Shown in pieces: positions 47,541 to 55,608 of a stretch of 64,000 nt of DNA. The notes under the pieces were generated by a model. That model made no database searches. It was not told where the DNA came from and was given only the letters and a program-made list of their open reading frames with translations. The translations under genes were made by a program, and so were the position numbers. The stretch's first letter is position 1, and each line of letters begins with the position of its first letter. Origin of the DNA: Trichococcus sp. (GTDB lineage Bacteria; Bacillota; Bacilli; Lactobacillales; Aerococcaceae); contig JASKKA010000007.1 of NCBI GenBank assembly GCA_030153215.1, positions 1 through 64,000 on the forward strand, in the 5' to 3' direction.

Positions 47541-47568
47541 AAAAGCATCGGAAGTTCCCGATGCTTTT
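47541..47568 (-). terminator. Terminator of msmR
   Basis: Stem AAAAGCATCGG/CCGATGCTTTT with flanking T-run on the minus strand. Confidence 0.85.
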
Positions 47569-47583
47569 CTGTCTTTATCACGC

Positions 47584-48420
47584 TTATTTGGTTTTGACTT
47601 TCTTTGCATATTGCCTTGGAGACAGCTGCATCTTGCTTTTGAAGATACGCGTGAAACTCAACGGGTTTTTGTAGCCGATTTTTTCTGCAATATCGGCAAT
47701 GCTGAGGTCCGTCGTCTCCAGATACTCCCGGCTTTTCTGGATCCGGAAATCGATCAGGTATTCATGCGGCGTCCGGTTCGTCGTTTTGTGAAAAACGGCA
47801 GTCAGGTAGGAATCATTCAGTGCCAACTCCTTACTGATGTCACCGATGAAGAAATCGCTGTCCTGATAACGTTCTTTGATGATTTCGATCGCCCTTTTCG
47901 TATATTCAACACCTTTGTTGATTTTTTCGATCTGTTTGATTTCGGTGCCGTCCAAGTCGTGCCCCAACACACTCAGAAAAAGATAAAGCTGCCCTTGCAG
48001 CCGCAGCCGCGACAGAACATCGAATGGGTTGGCCGCCATGATTTCCTGCAGCATCTCCTTCACTTGCCCGAAGTTCTTCACGTTCCCCACCGGATGCGAA
48101 ACCTGGAAACCGATGGCCGTCAGCAGCGCTTCCAGGTGTTCGCCCCTCATGCCGATCCAGTAATATTCCCAAGGATCCTCTTCATCCGCTTGATAGTAGG
48201 TCATCACATTCGGGTAGATGATGAAAAATTGGCCTTCTTTGAGATTGAAGCGACTGTTGCCGATTTCGAAGTAACCCTTCCCCTTCATGATGATGTGGAT
48301 CAAAAAATATTCCCGGACGGTCGGCCCGAAACTGTGGTTGGGAGCACACGACTCTTTGCCTTTGGTTGTGTAATACAGATCCTTATAGTAGATTTCTTCT
48401 TTAAAAAAATCCTCATCCAT
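47584..48420 (-). CDS. msmR: AraC family regulator of the msm operon
   Basis: 278 residues from MDEDFFKEEIYYKDLYYTTK; this ATG is eight bases after GAGGTG. N-terminal cupin-like sugar-sensing domain (GYFEIGNSRFNLKEGQFFII) and two C-terminal AraC HTHs (IGDISKELALNDSYLTAVFH and SIADIAEKIGYKNPLSFTRI). Located upstream of msmE in the same direction, as in streptococci. Probably activates the operon in response to alpha-galactosides. Confidence 0.9.
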   Translation of the reverse strand: MDEDFFKEEIYYKDLYYTTKGKESCAPNHSFGPTVREYFLIHIIMKGKGYFEIGNSRFNLKEGQFFIIYPNVMTYYQADEEDPWEYYWIGMRGEHLEALLTAIGFQVSHPVGNVKNFGQVKEMLQEIMAANPFDVLSRLRLQGQLYLFLSVLGHDLDGTEIKQIEKINKGVEYTKRAIEIIKERYQDSDFFIGDISKELALNDSYLTAVFHKTTNRTPHEYLIDFRIQKSREYLETTDLSIADIAEKIGYKNPLSFTRIFKSKMQLSPRQYAKKVKTK

Positions 48421-48609
48421 TTTCATCACCTCGGTCTTTATTTCCTGTTGTACCCGCTGCTTCCATTATAGGATTGTATTCCCGCCATAGCAAACCTTCT
48501 CTTTTAACGAATTCTCTTGTACAATTAGAAAAGATTGCCCGCGTATCGGGCAGATTCCCCATGACCTGTACAATCCCACACTTTTACGATAGATTTGGAG
48601 GCACCACTT

Positions 48610-49374
48610 TTGAAAAAAATCATCCTTTTCGCGCTGCTGCTCCTACCATTTTCTCTGTTTTCAGCTTGCGCAGCCGCATTACCAGGAGAAGAAGTCCTGC
48701 AAAACCTCACCAATCGCTCCGCTGACCTCGAGAGCTACCACCAGTTCGTCGCTTTCAGAACCACAACCACAAAAGAAGACCTAAACGGTGCTACAGCGGT
48801 GAACGAACAGTACGCAACCGCCGATGCGACACTGTTCCCGGAAGAAAAGATCGGTTACGGAAAACGGATAGACAAAAACAGCGCCTATCCCGCAACAAAA
48901 TCCGAATTCTATGTGACTCCGGAAGTGGGTTACACCAGGACCGACGATGCTGATTGGACCGCTTATGCCACACCTGATGTTCCCTTGGCCAGTCTGCAGA
49001 TCTATCCGCTGGAGACGTTTATCGAATTGAGCCAAATCATTGAAGCATACGGCACCCTCGAACTGAGAGGGGACGAGTACCTGCTCAGCTTTTCCGGCAG
49101 CGATGATGCGTTGAACAAAGAGATCAACTATCTGTTCCAGACCCTGCCTTCCGAGCAGACCGAGTACGACATCGAAATCCGTCTGGACGCCGAAACCTTC
49201 TATCTGACAGCCTTCTCCTATCTTTCCACAGTCACGCGCACGGATCAAAAAACCGTTGCTACGACTGAACTGACTGGCGAATTCGACCTGTATGATCAGG
49301 CCAAAAAGTTGAAGACTGTGCCTGACTTCGATGCCGCGGATACGACTGCCGAGACGGCTGATTCATCATTTTGA
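48610..49374 (+). CDS. Uncharacterised lipoprotein (DUF6612-like)
   Basis: 254 residues from a TTG start eight bases after TTGGAGG. Lipoprotein signal with cysteine in SLFSACAAAL. The mature part (NLTNRSADLESYHQFVAFRT, GRIDKNSAYP-like strands, LKTVPDFDAAD end) has the look of the LolA/LppX-like fold of DUF6612 lipoproteins. Function unknown. Monocistronic. Confidence 0.6.
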   Translation: MKKIILFALLLLPFSLFSACAAALPGEEVLQNLTNRSADLESYHQFVAFRTTTTKEDLNGATAVNEQYATADATLFPEEKIGYGKRIDKNSAYPATKSEFYVTPEVGYTRTDDADWTAYATPDVPLASLQIYPLETFIELSQIIEAYGTLELRGDEYLLSFSGSDDALNKEINYLFQTLPSEQTEYDIEIRLDAETFYLTAFSYLSTVTRTDQKTVATTELTGEFDLYDQAKKLKTVPDFDAADTTAETADSSF

Positions 49375-49423
49375 TCATCCTTACCTCAGTAAGTCAACCG
49401 GCACCCTGTCTTCAGGGTACTGG

Positions 49424-49452
49424 TTGACTTACTGGTGTATTACCCATATAAT
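49424..49452 (+). promoter_or_regulatory. Promoter of the GntR/ABC operon
   Basis: TTGACT, 17-base spacer, TATAAT. The -10 lies inside operator 1. The -35 is part of a long dyad (CAGTAAGTCAACC...TGGTTGACTTACTG, 49387-49434). Confidence 0.8.
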
Positions 49453-49456
49453 ACAC
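49435..49456. promoter_or_regulatory. GntR operator 1
   Basis: GTGTATTA, six bases, TAATACAC. Same half-sites and spacing as operator 2. Overlaps the -10, so binding would block transcription. Confidence 0.75.
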
Positions 49457-49478
49457 CTATACATATATTTTTTACCTC

Positions 49479-49504
49479 AAGTGTATTAATCGATTAATAC
49501 ACTT
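49479..49504. promoter_or_regulatory. GntR operator 2
   Basis: Perfect 26-base palindrome AAGTGTATTAATC/GATTAATACACTT with the same 8-6-8 core, 25 bases before the GntR start. Confidence 0.78.
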
Positions 49505-49528
49505 GATAGGAAAAGGCAGGTGGGAAAA

Positions 49529-49900
49529 GTGATTTTTGACAAAAGAAGTCCGGTCTATGAACAGATTATCGAAATGCACAAGCAGAAAATCGTCAGCGGC
49601 GATTTCCAACCCGGACAAGAAATTCCGTCGCGCCGGGAATTGGCTACACAATTAAAAGTGAATCCGAATACGGTACAGCGTGCTTATAAGGAAATGGAGG
49701 GGCTTGGTTTGATTTATACAGATGGAAATTCTCTCAGCAAAATAACGGAAAGTCAATCGAAGATCCAGACATTAAGACAAGAGCTATTGGACGAGGCCTT
49801 GCAAGGGTTCATCGAAACGGTACGGACAATCGGACTGGATGATGACGTGGTACTGGACTTGATCAAAAAGCGCTTGAAGGAGGTGCATGCGAATGATTGA
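49529..49900 (+). CDS. GntR family regulator, YtrA subfamily
   Basis: 123 residues from a GTG (VIFDKRSPVYEQIIEMHKQK) five bases after AGGTGG. Winged HTH (EIPSRRELATQLKVNPNTVQ) and a short C-terminal dimerisation tail, the YtrA hallmark. Such proteins repress adjacent ABC transporter operons and respond to envelope stress or cell-wall antibiotics. Overlaps the ATPase gene. Confidence 0.9.
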   Translation: MIFDKRSPVYEQIIEMHKQKIVSGDFQPGQEIPSRRELATQLKVNPNTVQRAYKEMEGLGLIYTDGNSLSKITESQSKIQTLRQELLDEALQGFIETVRTIGLDDDVVLDLIKKRLKEVHAND

Positions 49901-50582
49901 AATCAAGAATCTGGGAAAAAAATACGGCAAACGAACCATTTTGGAAGATGTCAGCTTTACCATCAAAAAAAATGAAGTGACTTGTCTGACCGGAATGAAC
50001 GGTACAGGCAAAACAACCCTCATGAACTGCATTATGGGTCTGGTTCCGCGCAATAACGGTTCGATCACGATTGATGGGGAGGACATCCAGCAGCAACTGT
50101 ACCAAACAATTTCCTATATCCCTGACTCACTGACGATGCCACGATGGATGACAATTGCGGAGTCGATGACGTTTATGAATACTTACTACCCGAATTGGAA
50201 TGCCGCCAAAGCGGATGAACTGCTTTCGTTTTTCCGTCTGGAATCGGATCTGCAACTGAAAAATCTCTCCAAGGGAAATAGCGCAAAGGTGAATTTTTTG
50301 CTGGGACTTTCCCTGGACGCGGATTACTATTTGATGGATGAGCCGTTTTCCGGCATCGATGTCTTTGCCCGCGAGGATATTCTGGAGGTCTTCACGAGCA
50401 AATTCGTGACGGACAAGGGCGTCCTCATCGCCACTCATCATATGGATGAAGTCGAAATGTTGTTGGACCGGATTGTCATGCTGCGCAGCGGCCGTGTGGT
50501 CAAAGATTTTTACGCAGAAGAAATCCGCCAAAACGAAGGAAAGGCAATCATTGATGTGATGCGGGAGGTGTATCAACCATGA
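49893..50582 (+). CDS. ABC transporter ATPase (YtrB-like)
   Basis: 229 residues from MIEIKNLGKKYGKRTILEDV, nine bases after GGAGG. Walker A GMNGTGKTTL, signature NLSKGNSAKVNFLLGLSL (a weak form of LSGGQ), Walker B YYLMDEPFSGID, H-loop ATHHMDEV. Starts within the GntR gene and ends in an ATGA overlap with the permease. Confidence 0.92.
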   Translation: MIEIKNLGKKYGKRTILEDVSFTIKKNEVTCLTGMNGTGKTTLMNCIMGLVPRNNGSITIDGEDIQQQLYQTISYIPDSLTMPRWMTIAESMTFMNTYYPNWNAAKADELLSFFRLESDLQLKNLSKGNSAKVNFLLGLSLDADYYLMDEPFSGIDVFAREDILEVFTSKFVTDKGVLIATHHMDEVEMLLDRIVMLRSGRVVKDFYAEEIRQNEGKAIIDVMREVYQP

Positions 50583-51406
50583 AAAAATTTTTGGAACTAT
50601 GGATTTTCGAATGGAATCGCGCGAAACGGTTCTATGGCTTCCTGTTGGCTTTTGTGACGGCTTTGCAGGCTTATGCGGTCTTCCATGAATATAACTTCTG
50701 GAAAGATGGGTATGAAAACTACCGGCAACAGGGCTACGCTGCAATGCCCGAACAATATCTGCAGGACTATGGGCATCTTACGTTGGAGGATGTAACAAAC
50801 AACTCATTCTTCGGTTTTTCGATCCTGACAGCCATTTTCGCATTGCTCTTCTATGCCGTCTTTATCTGGTATCAGGATTGGTCTGGAAAAAACCGTTTCT
50901 CTTTCCGTTTGCTCAGTCTGCCGGGTAACCGTTTCGCTGTGTATGCAGCAAAATTCGCGACCATTTGGCTCCTGATTACAGGACTGCAAGTTTGGCAAAT
51001 CGGGCTTTTGTATCTTGAGGAGCTAGTCTTTTCCGGACTTATTCCGGCGGACATCTATCGGGAAATCCCTTTGCAGATGGCAGCGACTAACACTTCTCCA
51101 TTAGGCCTAGCTTTACCAAGTCTCTTTTCCAATTATCTGCTCTACTACACTATCGGCTATACAGCGCTCACTTTAGGGTACACGTTCATCCTGATGCACT
51201 TGAGCGGACGTTGGAAAGGGGTATTCTTGGCAGCTACTCTCGCAATCGTCCTCTTTGCCGCAATGCTCCTCTTCCTGAGAACAGGCATCACAACGCGTTT
51301 GTATGCGGAAGAAAAGTACTGGATGACGATTGCCGTGAGCCTTATGCTTTGGCTGTCCGGGACATGGGCTAATTATCGGTTGCTTGAAAAACGCATCAGC
51401 GTATAG
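50579..51406 (+). CDS. ABC transporter membrane subunit
   Basis: 275 residues, six predicted membrane helices with a large loop after the first (about 40-80). The ATGA overlap with the ATPase gene ties the two together. Resembles ABC-2-type permeases of YtrA-regulated operons. Substrate unknown. Confidence 0.8.
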   Translation: MKKFLELWIFEWNRAKRFYGFLLAFVTALQAYAVFHEYNFWKDGYENYRQQGYAAMPEQYLQDYGHLTLEDVTNNSFFGFSILTAIFALLFYAVFIWYQDWSGKNRFSFRLLSLPGNRFAVYAAKFATIWLLITGLQVWQIGLLYLEELVFSGLIPADIYREIPLQMAATNTSPLGLALPSLFSNYLLYYTIGYTALTLGYTFILMHLSGRWKGVFLAATLAIVLFAAMLLFLRTGITTRLYAEEKYWMTIAVSLMLWLSGTWANYRLLEKRISV

Positions 51407-51419
51407 AAGGAGGACTAAA

Positions 51420-52586
51420 ATGAGAAAACAAACGATTTTATTGCTGAGTCTCCTTTTGCTTGTCGTTCTCGGAGGATTCTACACACAGCCGCTGGTGGCA
51501 AAAGAAGAACCTTTGCGCATCGGCATTGAGACAGTTTCTGGTGATGAAGCAGTTTTGGATGGCTTACTCTATTACGGAACAGCACACTCGCAATGGGAAA
51601 CGACTACCCTAAGCTTCGACCGTTCCGGCTTGCGCCATTCCGAAACGCAACGTCAGGACGCATTCTTCCAAGATTACGCAGAAAGTGCTGTTCAGATTTG
51701 GCGCGATGAGTATAAAGCGTTTATGCGCGGGAAGCGGCCTTTTGAAGGGAATTATGCCGAAACCGAAGGAAAACTCTACTATTCAGCAGCGGAGGATGAC
51801 GGCTTCCTGATAGCAACACTGGACAAGGCTGACGGAACCGTTACGGAAACGCTCCTCGCTTATCCGGAAAAAAAAGAAAAGACCTATTATAACCTCAATC
51901 GCACGGACTTTCTGGAGGGCAAGGTGATTATCTCGTACAGCCGTTATGATGAATATTCAAATAATCGTGGCACGGACATCCTGATTTGTGATCCGGTCAG
52001 CGGTATGCAGGAGGAACATTTTGCTTTCGATGTGCCTTCGGATTTCACGGGTTATCAGAGTGTTACTACATCCGTGTTGACACAAGGCGATCAAAAAGCA
52101 ATCTTCCTCATGGAGCGGCTCGAAGAAGCTGATCGGGATGCTACAGAATACGTTGCACCGGTTGTTTCACTCTCCTTCAAGCGCTATGATTGGACAACGA
52201 AGGACTGGTCAACACTGGCTGCTGAAGCATTGGTGGATGATCTATCTTACGCAATTAAGGACGGCATCTTCTATCAATTGCAGCACACGGATCAGGAATG
52301 GTCAATCCAACCGCTTGACCTGATGCAGGATCAAGCACGCGATAAAATAAGCCTCCAGAATACTGCTGATTGGGAACAGACCACTGATATGAATTGGCAA
52401 ATCCTCATTTCCGACAACCGCATCATACTGACGGAAAATTATCTGGAGCCTGACCGGGCTTCTAAACTGGCTGTTTTCGAACTTCAGACTGGGGAAATGC
52501 TCTACAGCGGGGAAATCAACGCCACGTTCGCCGATACAAAAAAAATCGATTTGCTCTATTTTGATAAGATTATTTACGAACCATAA
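51420..52586 (+). CDS. Exported protein of the GntR/ABC operon
   Basis: 388 residues from MRKQTILLLSLLLLVVLGGF, behind GAAGGAGG. One N-terminal signal or anchor helix and no further membrane segments. The body is rich in short beta-strand blocks (KLYYSAAEDDGFLIATLDKA, GTDILICDPVSGMQ, GIFYQLQHTDQEW), which suggests a beta-propeller-like fold. No family recognised. Fourth gene of the operon, so probably an external partner of the transporter. Confidence 0.7.
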   Translation: MRKQTILLLSLLLLVVLGGFYTQPLVAKEEPLRIGIETVSGDEAVLDGLLYYGTAHSQWETTTLSFDRSGLRHSETQRQDAFFQDYAESAVQIWRDEYKAFMRGKRPFEGNYAETEGKLYYSAAEDDGFLIATLDKADGTVTETLLAYPEKKEKTYYNLNRTDFLEGKVIISYSRYDEYSNNRGTDILICDPVSGMQEEHFAFDVPSDFTGYQSVTTSVLTQGDQKAIFLMERLEEADRDATEYVAPVVSLSFKRYDWTTKDWSTLAAEALVDDLSYAIKDGIFYQLQHTDQEWSIQPLDLMQDQARDKISLQNTADWEQTTDMNWQILISDNRIILTENYLEPDRASKLAVFELQTGEMLYSGEINATFADTKKIDLLYFDKIIYEP

Positions 52587-52591
52587 ACCGA

Positions 52592-52629
52592 AAAAAGAAC
52601 AAGATTCCAATTGGAGTCTTGTTCTTTTT
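52592..52629 (+). terminator. Terminator of the GntR/ABC operon
   Basis: Stem AAAAGAACAAGA/TCTTGTTCTTTT with inner TCCAATTGGA and T-run. Confidence 0.88.
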
Positions 52630-52657
52630 CTTTCGCTTTAACTGATGCTGCCTTTCT

Positions 52658-53581
52658 TTAAGGCAATTTTTTGCCCGCAGCCATGTAGAGTTCATACCAC
52701 TCGGTACGGCTCAACTCCACATCGGAAGCTTTGCAGATGGCCGCAATGCGCTCTGGGTTCATGCTGCCGACGATTGGCTGCATTTTAGCCGGATGGCGCA
52801 GCAACCACGCGATTGCGATCGCTTCACGGGATACGCCCTTGTCTTCCGCAATTGTGTTGATTTTTTCATTCAATTCCGGATAATCGGGATGATCGAAGAA
52901 CAACCCTTTCTTGCCGTTGCCGGCTTGGAACGGCGACCACGGTTGGATCGTCATGTCCGAAATGCGACTGTATTCGAGGACGGAGCCGTCATGCATGAAG
53001 GAAGGCGTGTTCACCATATTCACGTTGAAGCCGGCATCAATCATCGGCGCATGCGTCAAACTCAGCTGCAATTGGTTGATCAATAATGGCTGTGTGACAG
53101 CCTTCTTCAGCAATTCGATCTGCATCGGGTTTTGGTTGCTGACCCCAAAGTGGCGTACTTTCCCTGCTTTGTGCAGTTCATCGAAAGCTTCCGCGACTGC
53201 CTCCGGTTCCATCAACGTATCCGGGCGGTGCAGCAACAAAGCATCCACATAATCGGTCTGCAGGCGTTTCAGGCTGCCTTCCACCGATGCGATGATGTGC
53301 TCTTTGGAGAAATCGAACATGACACCCGGTACGATACCGCATTTCGTCTGCAGCATCACGCTGTCCCTCGCGATGCCGAGTTCCTTGAAGGCTTTTCCGA
53401 AAATTTCCTCCGAGGTACCCCTGCCGTAAATATCTGCATGATCGAAATAATCGATGCCGTTGTCTACTGCCGTGCGGATGACCGCTGTCGCCTCTTCATG
53501 TGTCAGCGCGTTCATGCGCATGATGCCGAGCGAAATTTCTGATGCCAATAGGCCTGAGTTGCCGATGTTTATTTTTTTCAC
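52658..53581 (-). CDS. Aldo-keto reductase (YdhF-like)
   Basis: 307 residues from a GTG (KKINIGNSGLLASEISLGIM). Catalytic Asp and Tyr in GIDYFDHADIYGRG, Lys in MLQTKCGI, His in LLLHRPDT; cofactor segment QPIVGSMNPERI. Belongs to the AKR group of E. coli YdhF oxidoreductases, physiological substrate unknown. Monocistronic with a weak ribosome site. Confidence 0.88.
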   Translation of the reverse strand: MKKINIGNSGLLASEISLGIMRMNALTHEEATAVIRTAVDNGIDYFDHADIYGRGTSEEIFGKAFKELGIARDSVMLQTKCGIVPGVMFDFSKEHIIASVEGSLKRLQTDYVDALLLHRPDTLMEPEAVAEAFDELHKAGKVRHFGVSNQNPMQIELLKKAVTQPLLINQLQLSLTHAPMIDAGFNVNMVNTPSFMHDGSVLEYSRISDMTIQPWSPFQAGNGKKGLFFDHPDYPELNEKINTIAEDKGVSREAIAIAWLLRHPAKMQPIVGSMNPERIAAICKASDVELSRTEWYELYMAAGKKLP

Positions 53582-53714
53582 TTGTCATACCAGCTTTCTT
53601 GTCGGGATTTTTTGAAAACGTTTCAATAAAACAAGTATAGCATTTTTGATAGGCTTTTGGGTACTGAAGCGCATCAATAAAACCGCTGGCGGATACCCCG
53701 GGGCGCTGAAATTA

Positions 53715-53736
53715 CCGGCGAGAGCTGTCTCACCGG
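53715..53736. repeat. CCGG-type hairpin repeat, copy 1
   Basis: CCGGCGAGA..TCTCACCGG stem within ATTACCGGCGAGAGC...GGGTTTTCG. Resembles the element at 54853. Confidence 0.4.
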
Positions 53737-53810
53737 GTTTTCGGTCGGCCGCGGAGTGCTGTTTCCCGGCGAAGGCCGCGAAAGCAAGTTGGGATCCGGT
53801 CTCCAGAATT

Positions 53811-54710
53811 TCAGACATAATAACGGCCATGCGCATTTCCTTTAGGCTGATAGCTTTCTCTGAGAATCCGATATATGCGGTCCTTATCGCCTGAACCGCA
53901 CCAATCCAGCATACGATTGGTAGTCACCTTTTCATCAGGGAACAAAAGACGAAAATCCTCAATATTTTTTTTGATTGCTTTTTTGACATTCATTCTTTCA
54001 CCACATGTTTGACACTTTATGAAGTGTCCATGAAAAGCTTCCGCAACAGTCCCGCATGCCGGACAACCGATCCCTTTACGTAAGTCTTCATAACAATATA
54101 CTGGTTTCGTGTGCGGTGGATAATCCGGATTATGCAACTGCAGCAATCGCTCAGCCAACCGTCGCTGCTCAAAAGATGGTGTCTCTTTCATTGGCAAACT
54201 CCGAAAATGAAGGGGAAGTTGACTAGGCAAAAGATAATTCCCGTCACCTTTCGCCTCCAACAAAGTGAATTCAGGATTGATATAGACAACATAAGCCTCC
54301 ACCTTCATTTGACACGACAGGGACTGAAGCAACAATTCTAATTTCACTTTAGTCCGCTGCAATTGTACCCACGGGTTTTCGAGATATACACCGGTCGATT
54401 TAAGTAATTTATCATCCGCCCATGTATGAACGCCCTCGTAGTTCTTAACTTCGTACAGTCGTATTATGTCAGTACAAATCAAAAGTGTATCGACTTGAAA
54501 AGAAGATTTTCTGAATTCCAACTGCAAATCATTCAGTACCAAACAGTATTAAGATAACGGTTCGGTAAGTCCATCTAATCCCTATTCCCCATCGAAACCT
54601 TTAGCTAGATGAAGGTGGTAATAATGGTCATCACTACTTAGGATCATGCAATTGGACAGTACCTCATAGATGCGGAGAAGCTTTGGTTTCGTGCGTTCCT
54701 TGTATGCGAT
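53811..54710 (-). pseudogene. NERD-domain protein, decayed
   Basis: Nuclease-related (NERD) domain followed by a C-terminal zinc-ribbon (IGCPACGTVAEAFHGH, KCQTCGERMN). The open part starts at VLNDLQLEFRKSSFQVDTLL (54542 downwards). Reading upstream in the same frame gives AYKERTKPKLLRIYEVLSNC and HYYHLHLAKGFDGE, with in-frame stops at 54582-54584 (TAG) and 54549-54551 (TAA). The expected start is ATC at 54708-54710 behind GGAG, not ATG. Start loss plus two stops point to a true pseudogene. Confidence 0.75.
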
Positions 54711-54852
54711 AGCGCTCACTCCATTATAGTTATTTACTACCATAAACATACGCAGATTTTGGATAATTGCATCACAGAGGACGATTGATTCCTAGTTTTG
54801 ATTTCTTCCTGGGTCAAAATAGCCGGATTGAAACAGTCATTTTAGAAAAATT

Positions 54853-54876
54853 CCCGATGAGGGCCGGCTCGCCGGG
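54853..54876. repeat. CCGG-type hairpin repeat, copy 2
   Basis: CCCGATGAG..CTCGCCGGG stem, flanked by AATT and AATTCG as in copy 1. Confidence 0.4.
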
Positions 54877-54978
54877 AATTCGCCACTCCTTTCGCCTTTC
54901 CGACCTCGACTGCTCTAAAAGGAGGGATAACTCGCGTATATCCATCTTTCCTGCCACTCCGGAAAAAATCAGACGCAC

Positions 54979-55008
54979 AAAAAAATGCCGCCTCAAAGTG
55001 AGGCAGCA
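54979..55008 (-). terminator. Terminator of nrdDG
   Basis: Stem TGCCGCCTC/GAGGCAGCA (one mismatch), loop AAAGT, then TTTTTTT on the minus strand. Confidence 0.8.
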
Positions 55009-55024
55009 CGATATGTTTTAACAT

Positions 55025-55585
55025 TCAAGCGTACGCATTGGCCCAGAGTACTTTTTCCCCGGCTTCCAGCGATTTTTGCACATCGATGATGGTCTGGTTG
55101 GAGCTGCCGCGGAATTTCAGGGTCAGATCCCGTTTGGACAGCTCGAAGCGGCCGTCGACGAGCACGTCCATCAACCGCAGCAGTTCCCGTTTATCTTCGG
55201 ATTCTGCAGCTAATTCTTCCCAGTAGTAGCCGGTCCAGCCCCAGATGTCCTTCGAACGACCGAACTCCGCGCGGATGCGCCGCGCCAACTGTAGCGCGAC
55301 TTTCGTGTTGAGGAAAGGTTCGCCGCCCAAAAGCGTCAGTCCCTGCACGTAAGGCTGGCGCAAATCGGCCATGATCTGTTCCTCCAACTCGTCCGTGTAG
55401 GCGATCCCATAGTCAAAATTCTGGACGATCTTGTTGTAGCAGCCTTCGCAGGCGAACAGGCAGCCGCTCAGATAGATGCTGCAGCGGACGCCTTCCCCAT
55501 CGACAAAGTTGAACGGCTTGTAGTCTGCCACCTTGTCCTTGCTGTACTTCTCTGCCAACCATTCTTGCGGTTGCGGATTCTTCAC
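55025..55585 (-). CDS. nrdG: Anaerobic ribonucleotide reductase activating protein
   Basis: 186 residues from a GTG. Radical-SAM enzyme with the [4Fe-4S] motif CLFACEGC (CxxxCxxC) and the SAM-binding GLTLLGGEPFLN. It generates the glycyl radical on NrdD. Follows nrdD after 23 bases. Confidence 0.95.
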   Translation of the reverse strand: MKNPQPQEWLAEKYSKDKVADYKPFNFVDGEGVRCSIYLSGCLFACEGCYNKIVQNFDYGIAYTDELEEQIMADLRQPYVQGLTLLGGEPFLNTKVALQLARRIRAEFGRSKDIWGWTGYYWEELAAESEDKRELLRLMDVLVDGRFELSKRDLTLKFRGSSNQTIIDVQKSLEAGEKVLWANAYA

Positions 55586-55608
55586 TTCACATCACCTGAC
55601 TGTTCTGA

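Larger units (their letters stand above)
47125..47583. other. Intergenic between msmR and msmE
   Basis: Regulatory gap of the msm operon. Holds a cre-like site and the msmR terminator. The rest shows nothing I can name. Confidence 0.5.
54711..55024. other. Intergenic between the NERD remnant and nrdG
   Basis: Contains hairpin repeat copy 2 and the nrdDG terminator. No gene seen. Confidence 0.5.

Noticed and set aside
53614-53628. cre site upstream of the YdhF-like reductase (TTGAAAACGTTTCAA)
   Set aside because: One base shorter than the cre spacing. It could be another LacI-family operator but the evidence is weak.
53585-53836. 83-codon minus-strand reading frame between the aldo-keto reductase and the NERD remnant
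   Set aside because: It runs through the CCGG hairpin repeat, has no ribosome site and resembles no known family.
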